In this document: one piece after another, positions 20,308-30,796 of the stretch
Layout: every line of letters begins with the position of its first letter
How positions within the stretch are numbered: the first letter of the stretch is position 1
From: Lunularia cruciata
Lineage: Eukaryota > Streptophyta > Marchantiopsida > Lunulariales > Lunulariaceae
Direction of reading: 5' to 3'
DNA: 64,000 bases
Assembly (NCBI GenBank): GCA_948567375.1
Contig: OX419762.1
Coordinates: forward strand, 25,312,608-25,376,607
The notes under the pieces: model-generated
Database searches by the model: none
Told to the model about the DNA's origin: nothing
The model's input: only the letters and a program-made list of their open reading frames with translations
Made by a program: the position numbers and the translations under genes

Positions 20308-21328
20308 AGTAAGCATAATCTGAATACCAAGTCCTTTTAGAGCACCCAAATCCTTCACATTGAAAGAAAAACAACTTGTGTAACTCCTCAAGAAACTCCA
20401 AAATCTATGTCTTTCTCCTCTTATAAGCTTGGGTCTAATATCTAGCTCCCAAGTATCCTCTATAGCTAATGTAGGAGTGGAAGACATACAAACTAGTTGC
20501 TACATTGAGCCCTTGGGAGCAATAATGTCATGCACCTAACCTCTAGAATGCCCAACCTTAGTGTGGAAAACTCCCTATGATCTCGTTGCAAGCTCTATAT
20601 GTCCTCGAGCTTCATCCCAAGTAGACCAAGGGTGTAACCCAAGTAGAGCATGCTCACTTGGATGGACCCTAAGTAGACCACTCTCACTAGTAGCCACTTG
20701 TTGTGTCCCAAGAATACTCTGCCCACTCAATCCATCACCTCCAACATGTGCTTGAATTGTCTTGATAGGCACAGAGCTCACAAGCGTCCGAGTGGTGAAA
20801 CTCATCAAGCGCACCCTATGATGCTTTGCCAAGCCACGGCTCACAATCTAGTTCAAATAGTTCAGGTTCATAGCCTAACCTAACACTTGATGCATGGATG
20901 CCTCTAACACTACTGTAACAATGGTAATACCGGTGAAAACCCATTGCCTATTGCCTCTCATTGGCATTGGGCTCCACCAACCACTGTAAGTATGAGTCCC
21001 AAACAAGTCCAAGATCTCCTCTCAAAAAGTATGGGAACTTGGGAAACTCATAGGTGTGGGGTAAAGTGGCTCTAGGCTGTCTAACAAGGTTCACCACTAC
21101 CATAGGTGACATGTCTTAGGGTGACACATGTGACACTACCGTTTGAGACTGGCATCCAACATTTGAAATGTCATCAATAGTAAGGTAGTCCAGTTGTTGA
21201 ATCCCATCATAAGCACATTATAGAACCTTTCTAGGTAAGAGGTTCATCCACCAAAGACAAAGATGATGAGCCCATGATCCCACCATGATTTGGTTCATTG
21301 ACATAAGTTCATTGACATGTGATCCCAC
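20308..21328 (-). pseudogene. Gypsy-2 gag/protease-side remains
   Basis: Minus strand. At 20296-20487 a reading with TWELDIRPKL and CFSFNVKDLGALKG resembles the linker before RT in gypsy polyproteins (…FAW.Y.DL.G…). At 20575-20844 an open stretch (GLAKHHRVRLMSFTTRTL…) is unassigned. At about 20930-21070 a short gag-like block reads RGDLGLVWDSYLQWL. The whole is consistent with the upstream part of the same element whose RT ends at 15090, separated by LINE C. Assignment of the part above 20500 is weak. Confidence 0.5.
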
Positions 21329-21800
21329 TGTCAACCATCTCTTGCAGCCCTCCATTTTTTGAAGCAATGTTGGTGGCTTGTGCTCCCAAGGAAGCAACCT
21401 TCTCAGTAGCATCCACAATACCCTTTGTGGAGTCTAACATCAAATTGCTACTCTTCTTGAGTTCTTGGATATGATCAAATTCAGAGATTCTTTCACAGTC
21501 AAAACATCAACTCTTACGGTTTGCTAATCTGCCATGAGAGTGTTCATGCATTGAGACATGGGGGCAAAAAAGCTCTTGAGTTCCTTGTGGAAATCATTTA
21601 CTTTTCTATACATTTCAGCAAGCTGTTGCTATTTTGAAGCTATCTGAGCAATCTCTTGCATCATCTTGCAAACTTCCATTCTAAAAGCTCTTAACAGATA
21701 CTATGAGAATGTATCGTCTGGTTCACTCAAGTTCTGTGAACACCAATAGCTCTACAATTACTTTTTCTCATGAACCAAAAATCTACTCCTTTGGACTTGC
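21329..21800 (-). mobile_element. LINE fragment X: ORF1 N-terminal half and proximal 5'UTR
   Basis: Minus-strand LINE sequence covering the first ~115 codons of ORF1 (start codon at 21677-21679, disrupted by small indels) and ~120 bp of 5'UTR. It lacks everything 3' of the ORF1 coiled coil, so it is not a simple 5' truncation. It abuts fragment Y in opposite orientation. Confidence 0.82.
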
Positions 21801-21810
21801 TCTCTATGTT

Positions 21811-22547
21811 GAGAGTGGATTTTCGAAAGTTTAAGAGGAGAGGAGTCCCGAAAGTTTGAGATGCCATATCTCCCTACATACATGTCCAAACGTTGCGGTT
21901 TTGGTCTCGTTTGAAGCGCCTTGCCAAGACCTTTCCAAAGCCACCAAGACTGTGTCATTCTGAGCTTTGTGCGAAACGTTATGAGTGATTGAAATTTCTG
22001 ATACAGGAGCTAGACTTGAGAGTTTGAATCTTCATCATATGGTGTCCAAATGGAGTGATTTTTGTGGCATTGGAAGCGCCTTTGGAAGCACTTTCGATTG
22101 ATACTAGGCTGGCTTGCAGAGCACATACACAAAGAAAGTTATGAAGATTTGAATTCTGCCATCTCTCGGAGATTTTAGGGTTTGAGCTCAATTTTCAACA
22201 CCTTGTAACTTTTTGGTTCCATGTCCAAATCTTTCAATCTTGGACTCATTGGAAACAGCTGTGAAACGGATTTCTTTTGAATTCCTAGTTGCTGGAGTTG
22301 GAGTTCTGTGGAAGAAGTTTCGAAATTCATCAATCTGTGTTCTTGTGCGGTTGGTGGTGCTCAAATCTGCAACTTTCAGAGGCTGGAATTTTGGACTCAC
22401 ATCTTTAAATGAGGTGATCTTGGACTCATTAGAAGCATCTTGTCAAGAGCTATTGATTGAAATTCATTTCATAGAATTTGAAGCTTTGTGCTTGAAGTTA
22501 TGAGCATTTGAATTCTGTGATTCAATGAGGTTTAGAAGTTTACCATA
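21811..22547 (+). mobile_element. LINE fragment Y: 5'UTR only
   Basis: Begins with the family 5' end (GAGTGGATTTTCGAAAG) and follows the 5'UTR for ~735 bp, to GAAGTTTACCATAG, where it meets the inverted tail of copy D. It contains about four of the ~180-bp units and no ORF. Confidence 0.85.
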
Positions 22548-22639
22548 GAAACAATGAAACAATGAAACAATGAAATATAAAGCCCGAAAGACCCAAAGAG
22601 TCAAAAGGCTGGAAACACAATACAAAACACATGAAATGT
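22548..22639 (-). repeat. Inverted 3'-end copy at 5' side of LINE D
   Basis: Reads AAACAATG repeats then the AATATAAAGCCCGAAAGACC block, i.e. the minus-strand version of 25582-25677. The two ends of D therefore form a ~92-bp terminal inverted repeat. Confidence 0.9.
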
Positions 22640-25573
22640 ACACCACACCTTGCTACACCTTGCTTCCTTGCTGTTTGTTACTTTGCCCCATTGACATCAC
22701 CAATCTATTCAAGCGGATCTCTCAACACCATGCAGCCTTTCCACTCCTTGACAAAGGATGTGTTGGAATTTCAAAGTAAAGGTGCAGTATTTATCCTTGG
22801 TGATTTCAATGCTAGGATCCAAACCTCTCAGATTCCTGAGTTTAGTGACCTTGAGAATGACCCTTTCCATAGCTTGATAGATCATTCTAGTACTTGGTCC
22901 CGCTCTTCCAAAGATCTCATATCCAACTCCATGAGTGAGCACTTTTTGAGCTTTGGTACCAATTGTAGCTTGAAGATCTTGAATGGCCTTTCTCAATTTC
23001 CAGAAACTTGTAAGAGCACATGCTTTGCTTCTGGTGGATCCAGCACTGTAGATTATATGCTCACCTCACCCAGTGATATACACATTGTCTCAAATTTTGT
23101 TGTTTTAGATCCTCAACCTGAATCTGACCATGCACCTTTATCTTGTGTCATCCTTCTTTCTTGCCTCAATAGAACCACATTACCTATTGACCATGGCTTT
23201 AGAGGGAAACTCCGTCTTGATTTTCACAAGCAAGATTTGTATCGACAAGCTATCCATGAGAAATTGAGCTCTATGGAGTGGAGTTCTGATTTTCAACAAC
23301 GTAGTGATCAGTTGGTTGAACTTCTTCAATCTACATCAACAACTCTATTTCTACGAGGTTCTCACAGGAAGAGACTTGGTCTCCCTTGCAATAGGTGGTT
23401 TGATGCTGACTGTAAAATGGCAAGGATCAAAGCTATGGATAGGTCTCTTGATCAGATTGCACAAAATCAAGCTTTTGTCTCTTATAGAAAGTTGGTGAAG
23501 TGCAAGAAGCGAGCGTTCTTGAGACTCAAGGGGGTTGAGTTGAGCGTTGAATTGAGGAGCAATCCCAAGGCTTTTTGGCAGAAGGTAACCATCAGATCTC
23601 CATCTCCATCGCTGGACGTGAATGAGCTTTGTGAATATGTGAAGGATCTGTACTTTTACCCTGATGCTCCAAGCATGGCACCTTGCCTTGGATCTGCTCT
23701 CACCATCTCTGAAGCTGATGTCCAGTACCAATTGAAGAAGTTGGCCAATGGTAAGGCCGAAGACCTTGATAGACTATGTGTTGAACTACTTAAGTGGGGT
23801 GGTAGCCATCTGATTTCAGTACTCACTTCTCTCTTGAATGAGGCCATTAGGTGTGGCTTTCCTGATAGATGGTGCTTCAAGAAGGTAGTTCCTATTCACA
23901 AGTCTGGTCAGAGAGATATTGTCACCAATTACCGTACCATTCTAGTGGGTAGTATCTTTGCCAAGTTGTACGGTCGAATTTTGGAGTCTAGGTTGAGTAC
24001 TTGGGCTGAAAAGCACAAAATTCGAGCTAAGTGCCAAGCGGGTTTCAGATCAGGCTTTAGTACTTTGGATCATCTATTGGTACTCCATGTTTTGTGGTGG
24101 AAATCCAAAGGTGTTGGGAGAGCTCTCTATGTTGCATTTATTGATTTCAGGAAGGCCTTTGATAAGGTGCTTAGGAAATCTCTAAGTGAGAGACTCACTC
24201 AAGTTGGTGTTTCAGCTGATCTGATTGGTGCTATCTCTAGACTCTATGAGAAGGTGGTTGTGAAACTTTCATCTTTGAGCTCTCAAGATATCCTTAGCAC
24301 AATGGGTGTGATCCAAGGTTGCTCTCTATCTCCAACATTGTTTGGAATCTTCATCGATGATCTAGAGAAGGTGCTTATGGAAGCTGGAGCTACAGGTGTA
24401 CAGGTTGGCTCTTTGATGATACATGCACTACTATATGCGGATGATGTAGTGCTCCTCTCTACCAATCCACAAAGTTTACAGAAGTTGTTGGATTCTCTTC
24501 TCTTGTTTTGCAATCAAACAAAGATGGAGGTGAACCTTGACAAGTCCAAGGTGATTGTGGTGGGTTCTAAAGGTGTCACACCTTTCTTTTTTGATGGACA
24601 GCAATTGGAGCAGGTTTCTTCTTACAAGTACTTGGGTCTTGAGTTTTCTCATGACTATAGTTGGTCTACTTGTGTGAAGATGAGAATCAATGCAGGCTTT
24701 AGAGCTTTGTATTCACTCGTGAACCGCTCTAGACTTGCTCACCTTACCACATGGGAGTTGAAGAAGGTGTTGTTCAGATCTCTTGTGCAGCCGGTGGTTC
24801 TCTATGGTGCTCAGATTTGGGGTCCAGGTACTAAGAAGACATGGTGGCAAAAGGTGGAGAAAGTTCAGAAATTGTTTTTGTGTGAAGAACTTGGAGTGAG
24901 GACTCAAACTCCTTATGTATTGTTGCTTGCTGAAACAGGGCTTTTACCGCTTGAGGCTGAAGCTTTGTTCTTGGCGCTCACATATGCCACTAAGGTGAGG
25001 TCCATGGAGCATGAGAGACTTCCCTACCAAGCTTTCTGGGCCACTCTATCTATTGGTTGGTATACAGATCTGATTGCATGGGCCACAAGGTGGAATGTTT
25101 TTGAGCGACATTGGAGATTGGAGCCTATTGCACTTCGAGAGGTGATCAAGGAGCAGTTCTTACTTCCCTTATGGCAGCAACCCGGTACCAAGATGGTGTT
25201 CTATCAGCAGTTTCTAAATCCTATGTTGGTGTATTGTGAGCAAGATTATCTCTTGGCTAGGATTTCTACTTCATTGAGACATGTTATCGCTCAATATAGA
25301 ACTAGTTCTCATAGACTAGAAGTAGAACAAGGACGTTGGCAGCAGATAGAGCACTCCATTCAACTTTGCAAATTGTGTATTATGAGCAAAGTTGAGGATG
25401 AGCATCATGTGTTTGTTGATTGCCCTTGTTACATGCAGATTAGAGTTAGACATCAGATTACTTGTAGTGACTTCTCAACTCTCTTACAGGTTGAAGCTTT
25501 AGCGTTAGGGAAGTACATGACAGAAGTTACTTTACATCGGACCAATTTGTTACAGATTGGTCCGATGCCCTAG
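22631..25573 (+). CDS. LINE ORF2, copy D, N-truncated but open (980 aa)
   Basis: An uninterrupted frame from an ATG that lies within the inverted 3'-end segment (MKCTPHLATPCF…), joining ORF2 in frame at CFLAVCYFAPL. It lacks the first ~95 residues of the endonuclease, including the catalytic N and E, but keeps GDFNAR, SDHAPLS, the whole RT (YADDVVLL) and the CCHC. An endonuclease-dead but RT-complete protein could in principle be made; no promoter is evident. Confidence 0.8.
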   Translation: MKCTPHLATPCFLAVCYFAPLTSPIYSSGSLNTMQPFHSLTKDVLEFQSKGAVFILGDFNARIQTSQIPEFSDLENDPFHSLIDHSSTWSRSSKDLISNSMSEHFLSFGTNCSLKILNGLSQFPETCKSTCFASGGSSTVDYMLTSPSDIHIVSNFVVLDPQPESDHAPLSCVILLSCLNRTTLPIDHGFRGKLRLDFHKQDLYRQAIHEKLSSMEWSSDFQQRSDQLVELLQSTSTTLFLRGSHRKRLGLPCNRWFDADCKMARIKAMDRSLDQIAQNQAFVSYRKLVKCKKRAFLRLKGVELSVELRSNPKAFWQKVTIRSPSPSLDVNELCEYVKDLYFYPDAPSMAPCLGSALTISEADVQYQLKKLANGKAEDLDRLCVELLKWGGSHLISVLTSLLNEAIRCGFPDRWCFKKVVPIHKSGQRDIVTNYRTILVGSIFAKLYGRILESRLSTWAEKHKIRAKCQAGFRSGFSTLDHLLVLHVLWWKSKGVGRALYVAFIDFRKAFDKVLRKSLSERLTQVGVSADLIGAISRLYEKVVVKLSSLSSQDILSTMGVIQGCSLSPTLFGIFIDDLEKVLMEAGATGVQVGSLMIHALLYADDVVLLSTNPQSLQKLLDSLLLFCNQTKMEVNLDKSKVIVVGSKGVTPFFFDGQQLEQVSSYKYLGLEFSHDYSWSTCVKMRINAGFRALYSLVNRSRLAHLTTWELKKVLFRSLVQPVVLYGAQIWGPGTKKTWWQKVEKVQKLFLCEELGVRTQTPYVLLLAETGLLPLEAEALFLALTYATKVRSMEHERLPYQAFWATLSIGWYTDLIAWATRWNVFERHWRLEPIALREVIKEQFLLPLWQQPGTKMVFYQQFLNPMLVYCEQDYLLARISTSLRHVIAQYRTSSHRLEVEQGRWQQIEHSIQLCKLCIMSKVEDEHHVFVDCPCYMQIRVRHQITCSDFSTLLQVEALALGKYMTEVTLHRTNLLQIGPMP

Positions 25574-25677
25574 GCCCTTGCCTAGGCTCACATTTCATGT
25601 GTTTTGTATTGTGTTTCCAGCCTTTTGACTCTTTGGGTCTTTCGGGCTTTATATTTCATTGTTTCATTGTTTCATTG

Positions 25678-26185
25678 TTATGGCAGCAGCCCGGTACCAA
25701 GATGGTGTTCTTTTAGCAGTTTGTAAATCCTATGTTGGTGTATTGTGAGCAAGATTATCTCTTGGCTAGGATTTCTACTTCACTTAGACATGTTATTGCT
25801 CAATATAGAACTAGTTCTCATAGACTAGAAGTAGAACAAGGACGTTGGCAGCAGATAGAGCACTCCATGCGACTTTGCAAATTGTGTACTATGAGCAAAG
25901 TTGAGGATGAGCATCATGTGTTGATTGTTTGCCCTTGTTACTTGCAGATTAGAGTTAGACATCAGATGACTTGTAGTGATTTCTCAACTCTCTTACAGGT
26001 TGAAGCTTTAGCGTTAGGGAAGTACATGACAGAGGTTAGTTTACATCGGACCAATTTGTTACAGATTGGTCAGATGCCCTAGGCCCTTGCCTAGGCTCAC
26101 ATTTCATGTGTTTTGTATTGTGTTTCCAGCCTTTTGACTCTTTGGGTCTTTCGGGCTTTATATTTCATTGTTCATTGTTCATTGT
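25678..26185 (+). mobile_element. LINE fragment H: ORF2 C-terminus and 3' end
   Basis: Plus strand, 5'-truncated at TATGGCAGCAGCCCGG, abutting the tail of D. It covers the last ~125 codons of ORF2 (one in-frame TAG near 25713), including CKLC … EHHVLIVC, ends at TAG near 26082 and has a TTCATTG tail (26162-26184). The 3' stem is weakened by one change (GGTCAGATG). Confidence 0.9.
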
Positions 26186-27125
26186 AAATCAAAAGTTACA
26201 AACTTTTGAATTTGAACTTTTCCTACATGAAAATTTTGAAATCCTACAGATTTTGAAAATTCACAACCTTGGCTACAATACTTCAAAATGTAAAAGTGAT
26301 GACTCAATCAAAAGCTCTTGAGTCCTTCTTTCAAATGAACCAAAAATGAACTCATTTGAGCCAATAGACATGGAGTTATGGACTCTAGAGTTTTCTATGG
26401 TAAACCTCTAAACCTCATTGAGTCACAAGATTCAACTTCAAGCACAAAGCTTCAAATTCTATGAAAACAACTTTAGTCAATAGCTCTTGACAAGATGCTT
26501 CTAATGAGACCAATATCACCTCATTTGAAAATGTGAGTCCAAAGTTCCAACCTCTGAAAGTTGCAGATTTGAGCACCACCAACCGCACAAGAACACAGAT
26601 TGATGAAATTTGAAACTTCTTCCACAGAACTCCAACTTCAGCAAGCAGGTATTCAAAAGAAAGCCCTATCATAGGTGTTTCCAATGAGGCCAAAATTGAA
26701 AGATTTGGACATGGAACCAAAAAGTTACAAGGTGTTGAAAATTGAGCTCAAACCCTAAAATCTCCGAGAGATGGCAAAATTCGAATCTTCATAACTTTCT
26801 GTGTGTATGTGCTCTGCAAGTGTGCCTGGTATCAATAGAAAGAGCTTCTGAAGGTGCTTAATGCTACAAAAATCACTCTATTTGGACACCATATGATGAA
26901 GATTCGAACTCTCAAGTCTGGCTCATGTGTCAAAAATTTCAATCACTCATAATGTTTCGCACAAAGCTCAAAATGATGCAATCTTGATAGCTATAGAAAT
27001 TTCTTGGCAAGGCGCTTCGAACAAGAGCAAAACCGCAATGTTTGGACATGTATGTAGGGAGATATGGCTTCTCAAACTTGCACGACTCCTCTCCTCTCAA
27101 ACTTTTGAACTCTCGAACACTCTCA
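26186..27125 (-). mobile_element. LINE fragment I: 5'UTR only
   Basis: Minus strand 5'UTR from about 90 bp before the ORF1 start (26186) out to the family 5' end (about 27110-27125, CAAAAGTTTGAGAGGAGAGG on the minus strand). It contains no ORF1, ORF2 or 3' end. It is more diverged than the 5'UTRs of C, E and F. Its inner edge abuts the tail of H. Confidence 0.85.
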
Positions 27126-27638
27126 TACATGCATACGTGAGCTAAGCTAAGTTGCATTTCCATATAAAAAAAGAGAGACAAATACCCAAAGTGGTGCTTA
27201 GGAGCATTGAAGACCCGCGGCTCTATGTGAAAGCTCTTTATGTAGAAAAAAGATTGACCATGTAGAACATATGAAAGATGGGAAGATGCCATCAAGCCAT
27301 ACAAGGGAGAGATAGAAGAAGTAAAATGGGGCTAGGCATCAATAGTATCAAGTATGAATATGATAAATCTGCCCTATTGCACCTAAGATATCCAAGATAT
27401 GCAAGTTGTAAGGTCTACAAACTACTAGATCATCTGAAGAAGCATCACCTAGAGTGATTTATCTCCTATAGATTGCACCAACCAATGCTCTCTATTGAGC
27501 AATGAACACATGCGGTCTAAGTTATGCTACAAAGTAAGAGAGTGAGAATGGTATCTTCTTACATATAATATGATAAGCTGTTGTGCGCTCCTTAACAAAT
27601 ATGTTGAATGCCATGTCCATCTCTCCATATCATTTGGC
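27126..27638. other. Unassigned 0.5-kb stretch
   Basis: AT-rich, no long frame, no recognisable protein or RNA. It lies between LINE fragment I and K1 and may be decayed K-family 3' sequence. Confidence 0.4.
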
Positions 27639-27725
27639 TCACTTTTCATGTGTTTTGTATTGTGTTTCCAGCCTTTTGACTCTTTGGGTCTTTCGGGCTT
27701 TATATTTCATTGTTTCATTGTTTCA
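27639..27725 (+). mobile_element. 87-bp orphan LINE 3' end
   Basis: From GGCTCAC…CATGTGTTTTG to TTTCATTGTTTCATTGTTTCA: the last 87 bp of the family with an octamer tail, and nothing upstream. It is another extreme 5' truncation. Confidence 0.9.
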
Positions 27726-28949
27726 CTTGCTGCCCATCCAAGAGGATGAGTAATCACTCCCTCCAACATTGCATTATGCATAAGGCTATAACCACAACAT
27801 CCACCATTGTAATTTGGTCATCTTGGACCAAGTATAAATCTGCTTTGACATATGTCATCTGCAAAGAATATGAATGATCCTTCCAAACAAGGTATCCACT
27901 CTCTATGGCACACACTATATTCTTGATGGCATCATGAATAGCTATCCATTATCTTCCAAAAGGATATCATGTCATATTGACCATTGTTGCATCTAATGTA
28001 GAACCACACACACAAATGAGTAATAAAGATGCATATGGGTGGACCAAACCTAGGCAAAACCTCATCTTTGGTATCAAAAAAAGTAGCTATGCAAGTCAAT
28101 ATGCCTTAATGCATGGTTGAGCTAGGATCCAAGAGCTTGCATCCTTGTCGGAGCAAAAGAAAATTTGTATTCTATTGGCCCAAGGAATGGACAAGTCAAC
28201 TAAGAGAGAATGTAACATATGTCAACAATGTCTCTCTATCAAGGAAGACTACAAACCTTTGGACTAATCTTATCGTATTGAAGTAAAAGATGGAAGGTCC
28301 TCTTATGCCCATGGAGATAGAGCATCTCTTGTATGTCAAAATAACACTTGGAGAGAAAAGAATCTCTCCTCCATCTCAATCACATATGTCTCCAAAACTA
28401 GCCTATCAGTAACCACAAAATGCTAGGAAAGTAGGAGTGTCGAGAGAGCCCAACTACCCAAAAATACTATAGAGGATATCTCCTCCATAGATATAGGCCA
28501 ACCTCTCTACACAAGATTGGTAGAGATGTTTGTGTATGTGCCAAATCCCCCATCACACACTAAAATGTCCTTGGTTCGATGATATCACCAAAGACTCCTA
28601 TAATCCTCCTATCAAAAGCTCTCGGATGTAATAAGGAAGTCAAGGAAGGGAATCGTGTGGAGAAGGTAAGTTGGTTTAGGCAATACTAGAGGAGAGTATA
28701 CCAAATGCCACCTTAGGATCTCCTAGTAGAGGAAGGTCATCCATATGGAGAATATCATTGGCAAGGGTAACGTCTAAGAAGCATGTGACAAAATCTTTGG
28801 TCCTACAAGCACTCCAAGAATACATAGTCCATATGTAGATATGACACACTCCTCTAGAAGCTCAAGGTGGGGAGGAATACAAGAAGAGGGCCATGCTCTA
28901 CACTTTGACACCTTGACTCTCAAGCCTCTCATTGCCCTTGTGTTTCAAG
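27726..28949 (-). pseudogene. K1: C-terminal part of K-family RT element
   Basis: Minus strand. 28320-28930 aligns with the fragment at 7042-7697 (post-palm RT region). 27740-28030 reads PFGR*WIAIHDAIKNIV, SGYLVWKDHS, KADLYLVQDDQITMVDVVVIA. By memory of related proteins this HDA…(R/K)xDIxLxxDD…DVVIA block is the C-terminal domain following the RT; it could be a restriction-like nuclease relic, but that is uncertain. Stops are present. The upstream half of the element continues at 34127, beyond LINE E. Confidence 0.6.
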
Positions 28950-29957
28950 GAGTGGAGTTTCGAAAGTTTGAGAGGAGAGGAGTCCCGAAAGTTTGAGAAG
29001 CCATATCTCCTTACATACATGTCCAAACGTTGCGGTTTTGGTCTCGTTTGAAGCGCCTTGCCAAGACCTTTCCATAGCCACCAAGACTGTGTCATTTTGA
29101 GCTTTGTGCAAAACGTTATGAGTGATTGAAATTTCTGATATAGGAGCTAGACTTGAGAGTTCGAATTTTCATCATATGGTGTCCAAATGGAGTGATTTTT
29201 GTGGCATTGGAAGCGCCTTTGGAAACAATTTCGATTGATACTAAGCGGGCTTGCAGAGCACATACACAAAGAAAGTAAGGAAGATTCGAATTCTGCCATC
29301 TCTCGGAGATTTTAGGGTTTGAGCTCAATTTTCAACACCTTGTAACTTTTTGGTTCCATGTCCAAATCTTTCAATCTTGGACTCATTGGAAACAGCTGTG
29401 AGAGGGCTTTCTTTTGAATTCCTGGTTGCTGAAGTTGGAATTCTGTGGAAGAAGTTTTGAAATTCATCAATCTGTGTTCTTGTGCGGTTGGTGGTGCTCA
29501 AATCTGCAACTTTCAGAGGCTGGAACTTTGGACTCACATCTTTAAATGAGTTGATCTTGGACTCATTAGAAGCATCTTGTCAAGAGCTATTGATTGAAAT
29601 TCATTTCATAGAATTTGAAGCTTTGTGCTTGAAGTTATGAGCATTTGAATTTTGTGAGTCAATGAGGTTTAGAAGTTTACCATAGAGAACTCTAGAGGCC
29701 ATAACTTCATGTCTATTGGCTCAAATGAGTTCATTTTTGATTCATTGGATATAATTTCTCAAGAATTTTGATTGAGTCATCTATTGTAGGTTTTAAAGTA
29801 ATGTAGGCAAGGTTATAAATTTTTGAAATCTGTACAAGTCCAAAGGAGTTGATTTACAAGTCCAAAGGAGTTGATTTTTGGTGTAGAGCTATTGGTGTTC
29901 ACAGAGTGTGAGTGAACCAGAGGATACATTCTCATAGTATCTGGTAGAACTTTTAGA
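28950..29957 (+). promoter_or_regulatory. LINE E 5'UTR
   Basis: Closely follows the 5'UTR of C with the same ~180-bp units. Near 29835-29880 the segment ACAAGTCCAAAGGAGTTGAT is duplicated in tandem, replacing the AAATTCAAAAGTTTGCAAC stretch of the other copies. Confidence 0.7.
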
Positions 29958-30796
29958 ATGGAAGCTTCCAAGATGATGCAAGACATTGCTGAGATAGCTT
30001 CAAAACAACAACAACTTGCTGAAATGTATAGAAAAGCAAATGACTTCCACAAGGAACTCAAGAGCTTTTTTGCCCCCATGTCTCAATGCATGAACACTCT
30101 TATGGCAGATTTGCAAACCGTAAGAGCTGATGTCTTGACTATGAAAGAATCTTTGAATTCAATCACCGTAGATATCCAAGAACTCAAGAAGAGTAGCAAT
30201 TTGATGTTAGACTCCACCAAGGGTATGGTGGATGCTACAAGAAGGTTGCTTCCTTGGGAGCACAAGCCACCAACATTGCTTCACAAAATGGAGGGCTGCA
30301 AGAGATGGTTGACACATTAGAGGTCAAGATGAAGTCATATGCTGAAGCTACGAAGGTGGCTCAAATCTCTTACTTGCAAGAGCATGAGGTTGAGAAGGAG
30401 AACCAATTGGTGAGAATGAAGAACTTGAGGATTTCAGGTTTGCCTGAGATTGAGAAGGAAGACACCAAGGCCATAGTGTGTGAGTTTATTGCTGATTCTT
30501 TGAGAGTCCATGATCCTCAAATTTTGCAAGCATATAGATTGGGACAACAAGGTGCACAACCAAGAAGCATTTTGGTGAGGTTTGGCTCAGAAACTCAAAG
30601 GAATGCAGTGATGGGGAACAAAGCTATACTAAAGGGACGGCGTATCTGGTTGGACCCTGATCTCACACCTCTCCAATGGCAAGCAAAGAAGGGAGAATTA
30701 GCCAAAGTGAAGGAGGCTCAACAAGCAGGTTTTGTTGCATTCTTGAGAGATAATAGAGCTGTGATTACTCAAAAGAAATTATCAGCTACTGCATAG
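29958..30796 (+). pseudogene. LINE ORF1, copy E, frameshifted
   Basis: Starts MEASKMMQDI and is open to residue ~94, where GCTACAAGAAGG stands in place of GCTACTGAGAAGG (about 30235-30247), a net loss of one base. The remainder (GAQATNIASQNGG … WLDPDLTPLQ … TAG) is open in the next frame to 30796. Copy G carries the same change. Confidence 0.9.

Larger units (their letters stand above)
22548..25677 (+). mobile_element. LINE copy D, 5'-truncated, with inverted copy of its own 3' end at its 5' side
   Basis: From 22650 to 25677 this is a plus-strand LINE truncated in the endonuclease domain, with intact ORF2 remainder, stem-loops and TTTCATTG tail. Bases 22548-22639 are the reverse complement of the family's last ~92 bp, including the tail. 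About 10 bp of filler separate the two. The body is nearly identical to copy A (YPDAPSMAP, DLEKVLMEAG). Confidence 0.9.

Noticed and set aside
20575-20844. 89-codon minus-strand frame, possible host gene
   Set aside because: It lies between gypsy-2 segments on the coding strand of that element and has no recognisable domain; it was kept as part of the gypsy-2 remnant.
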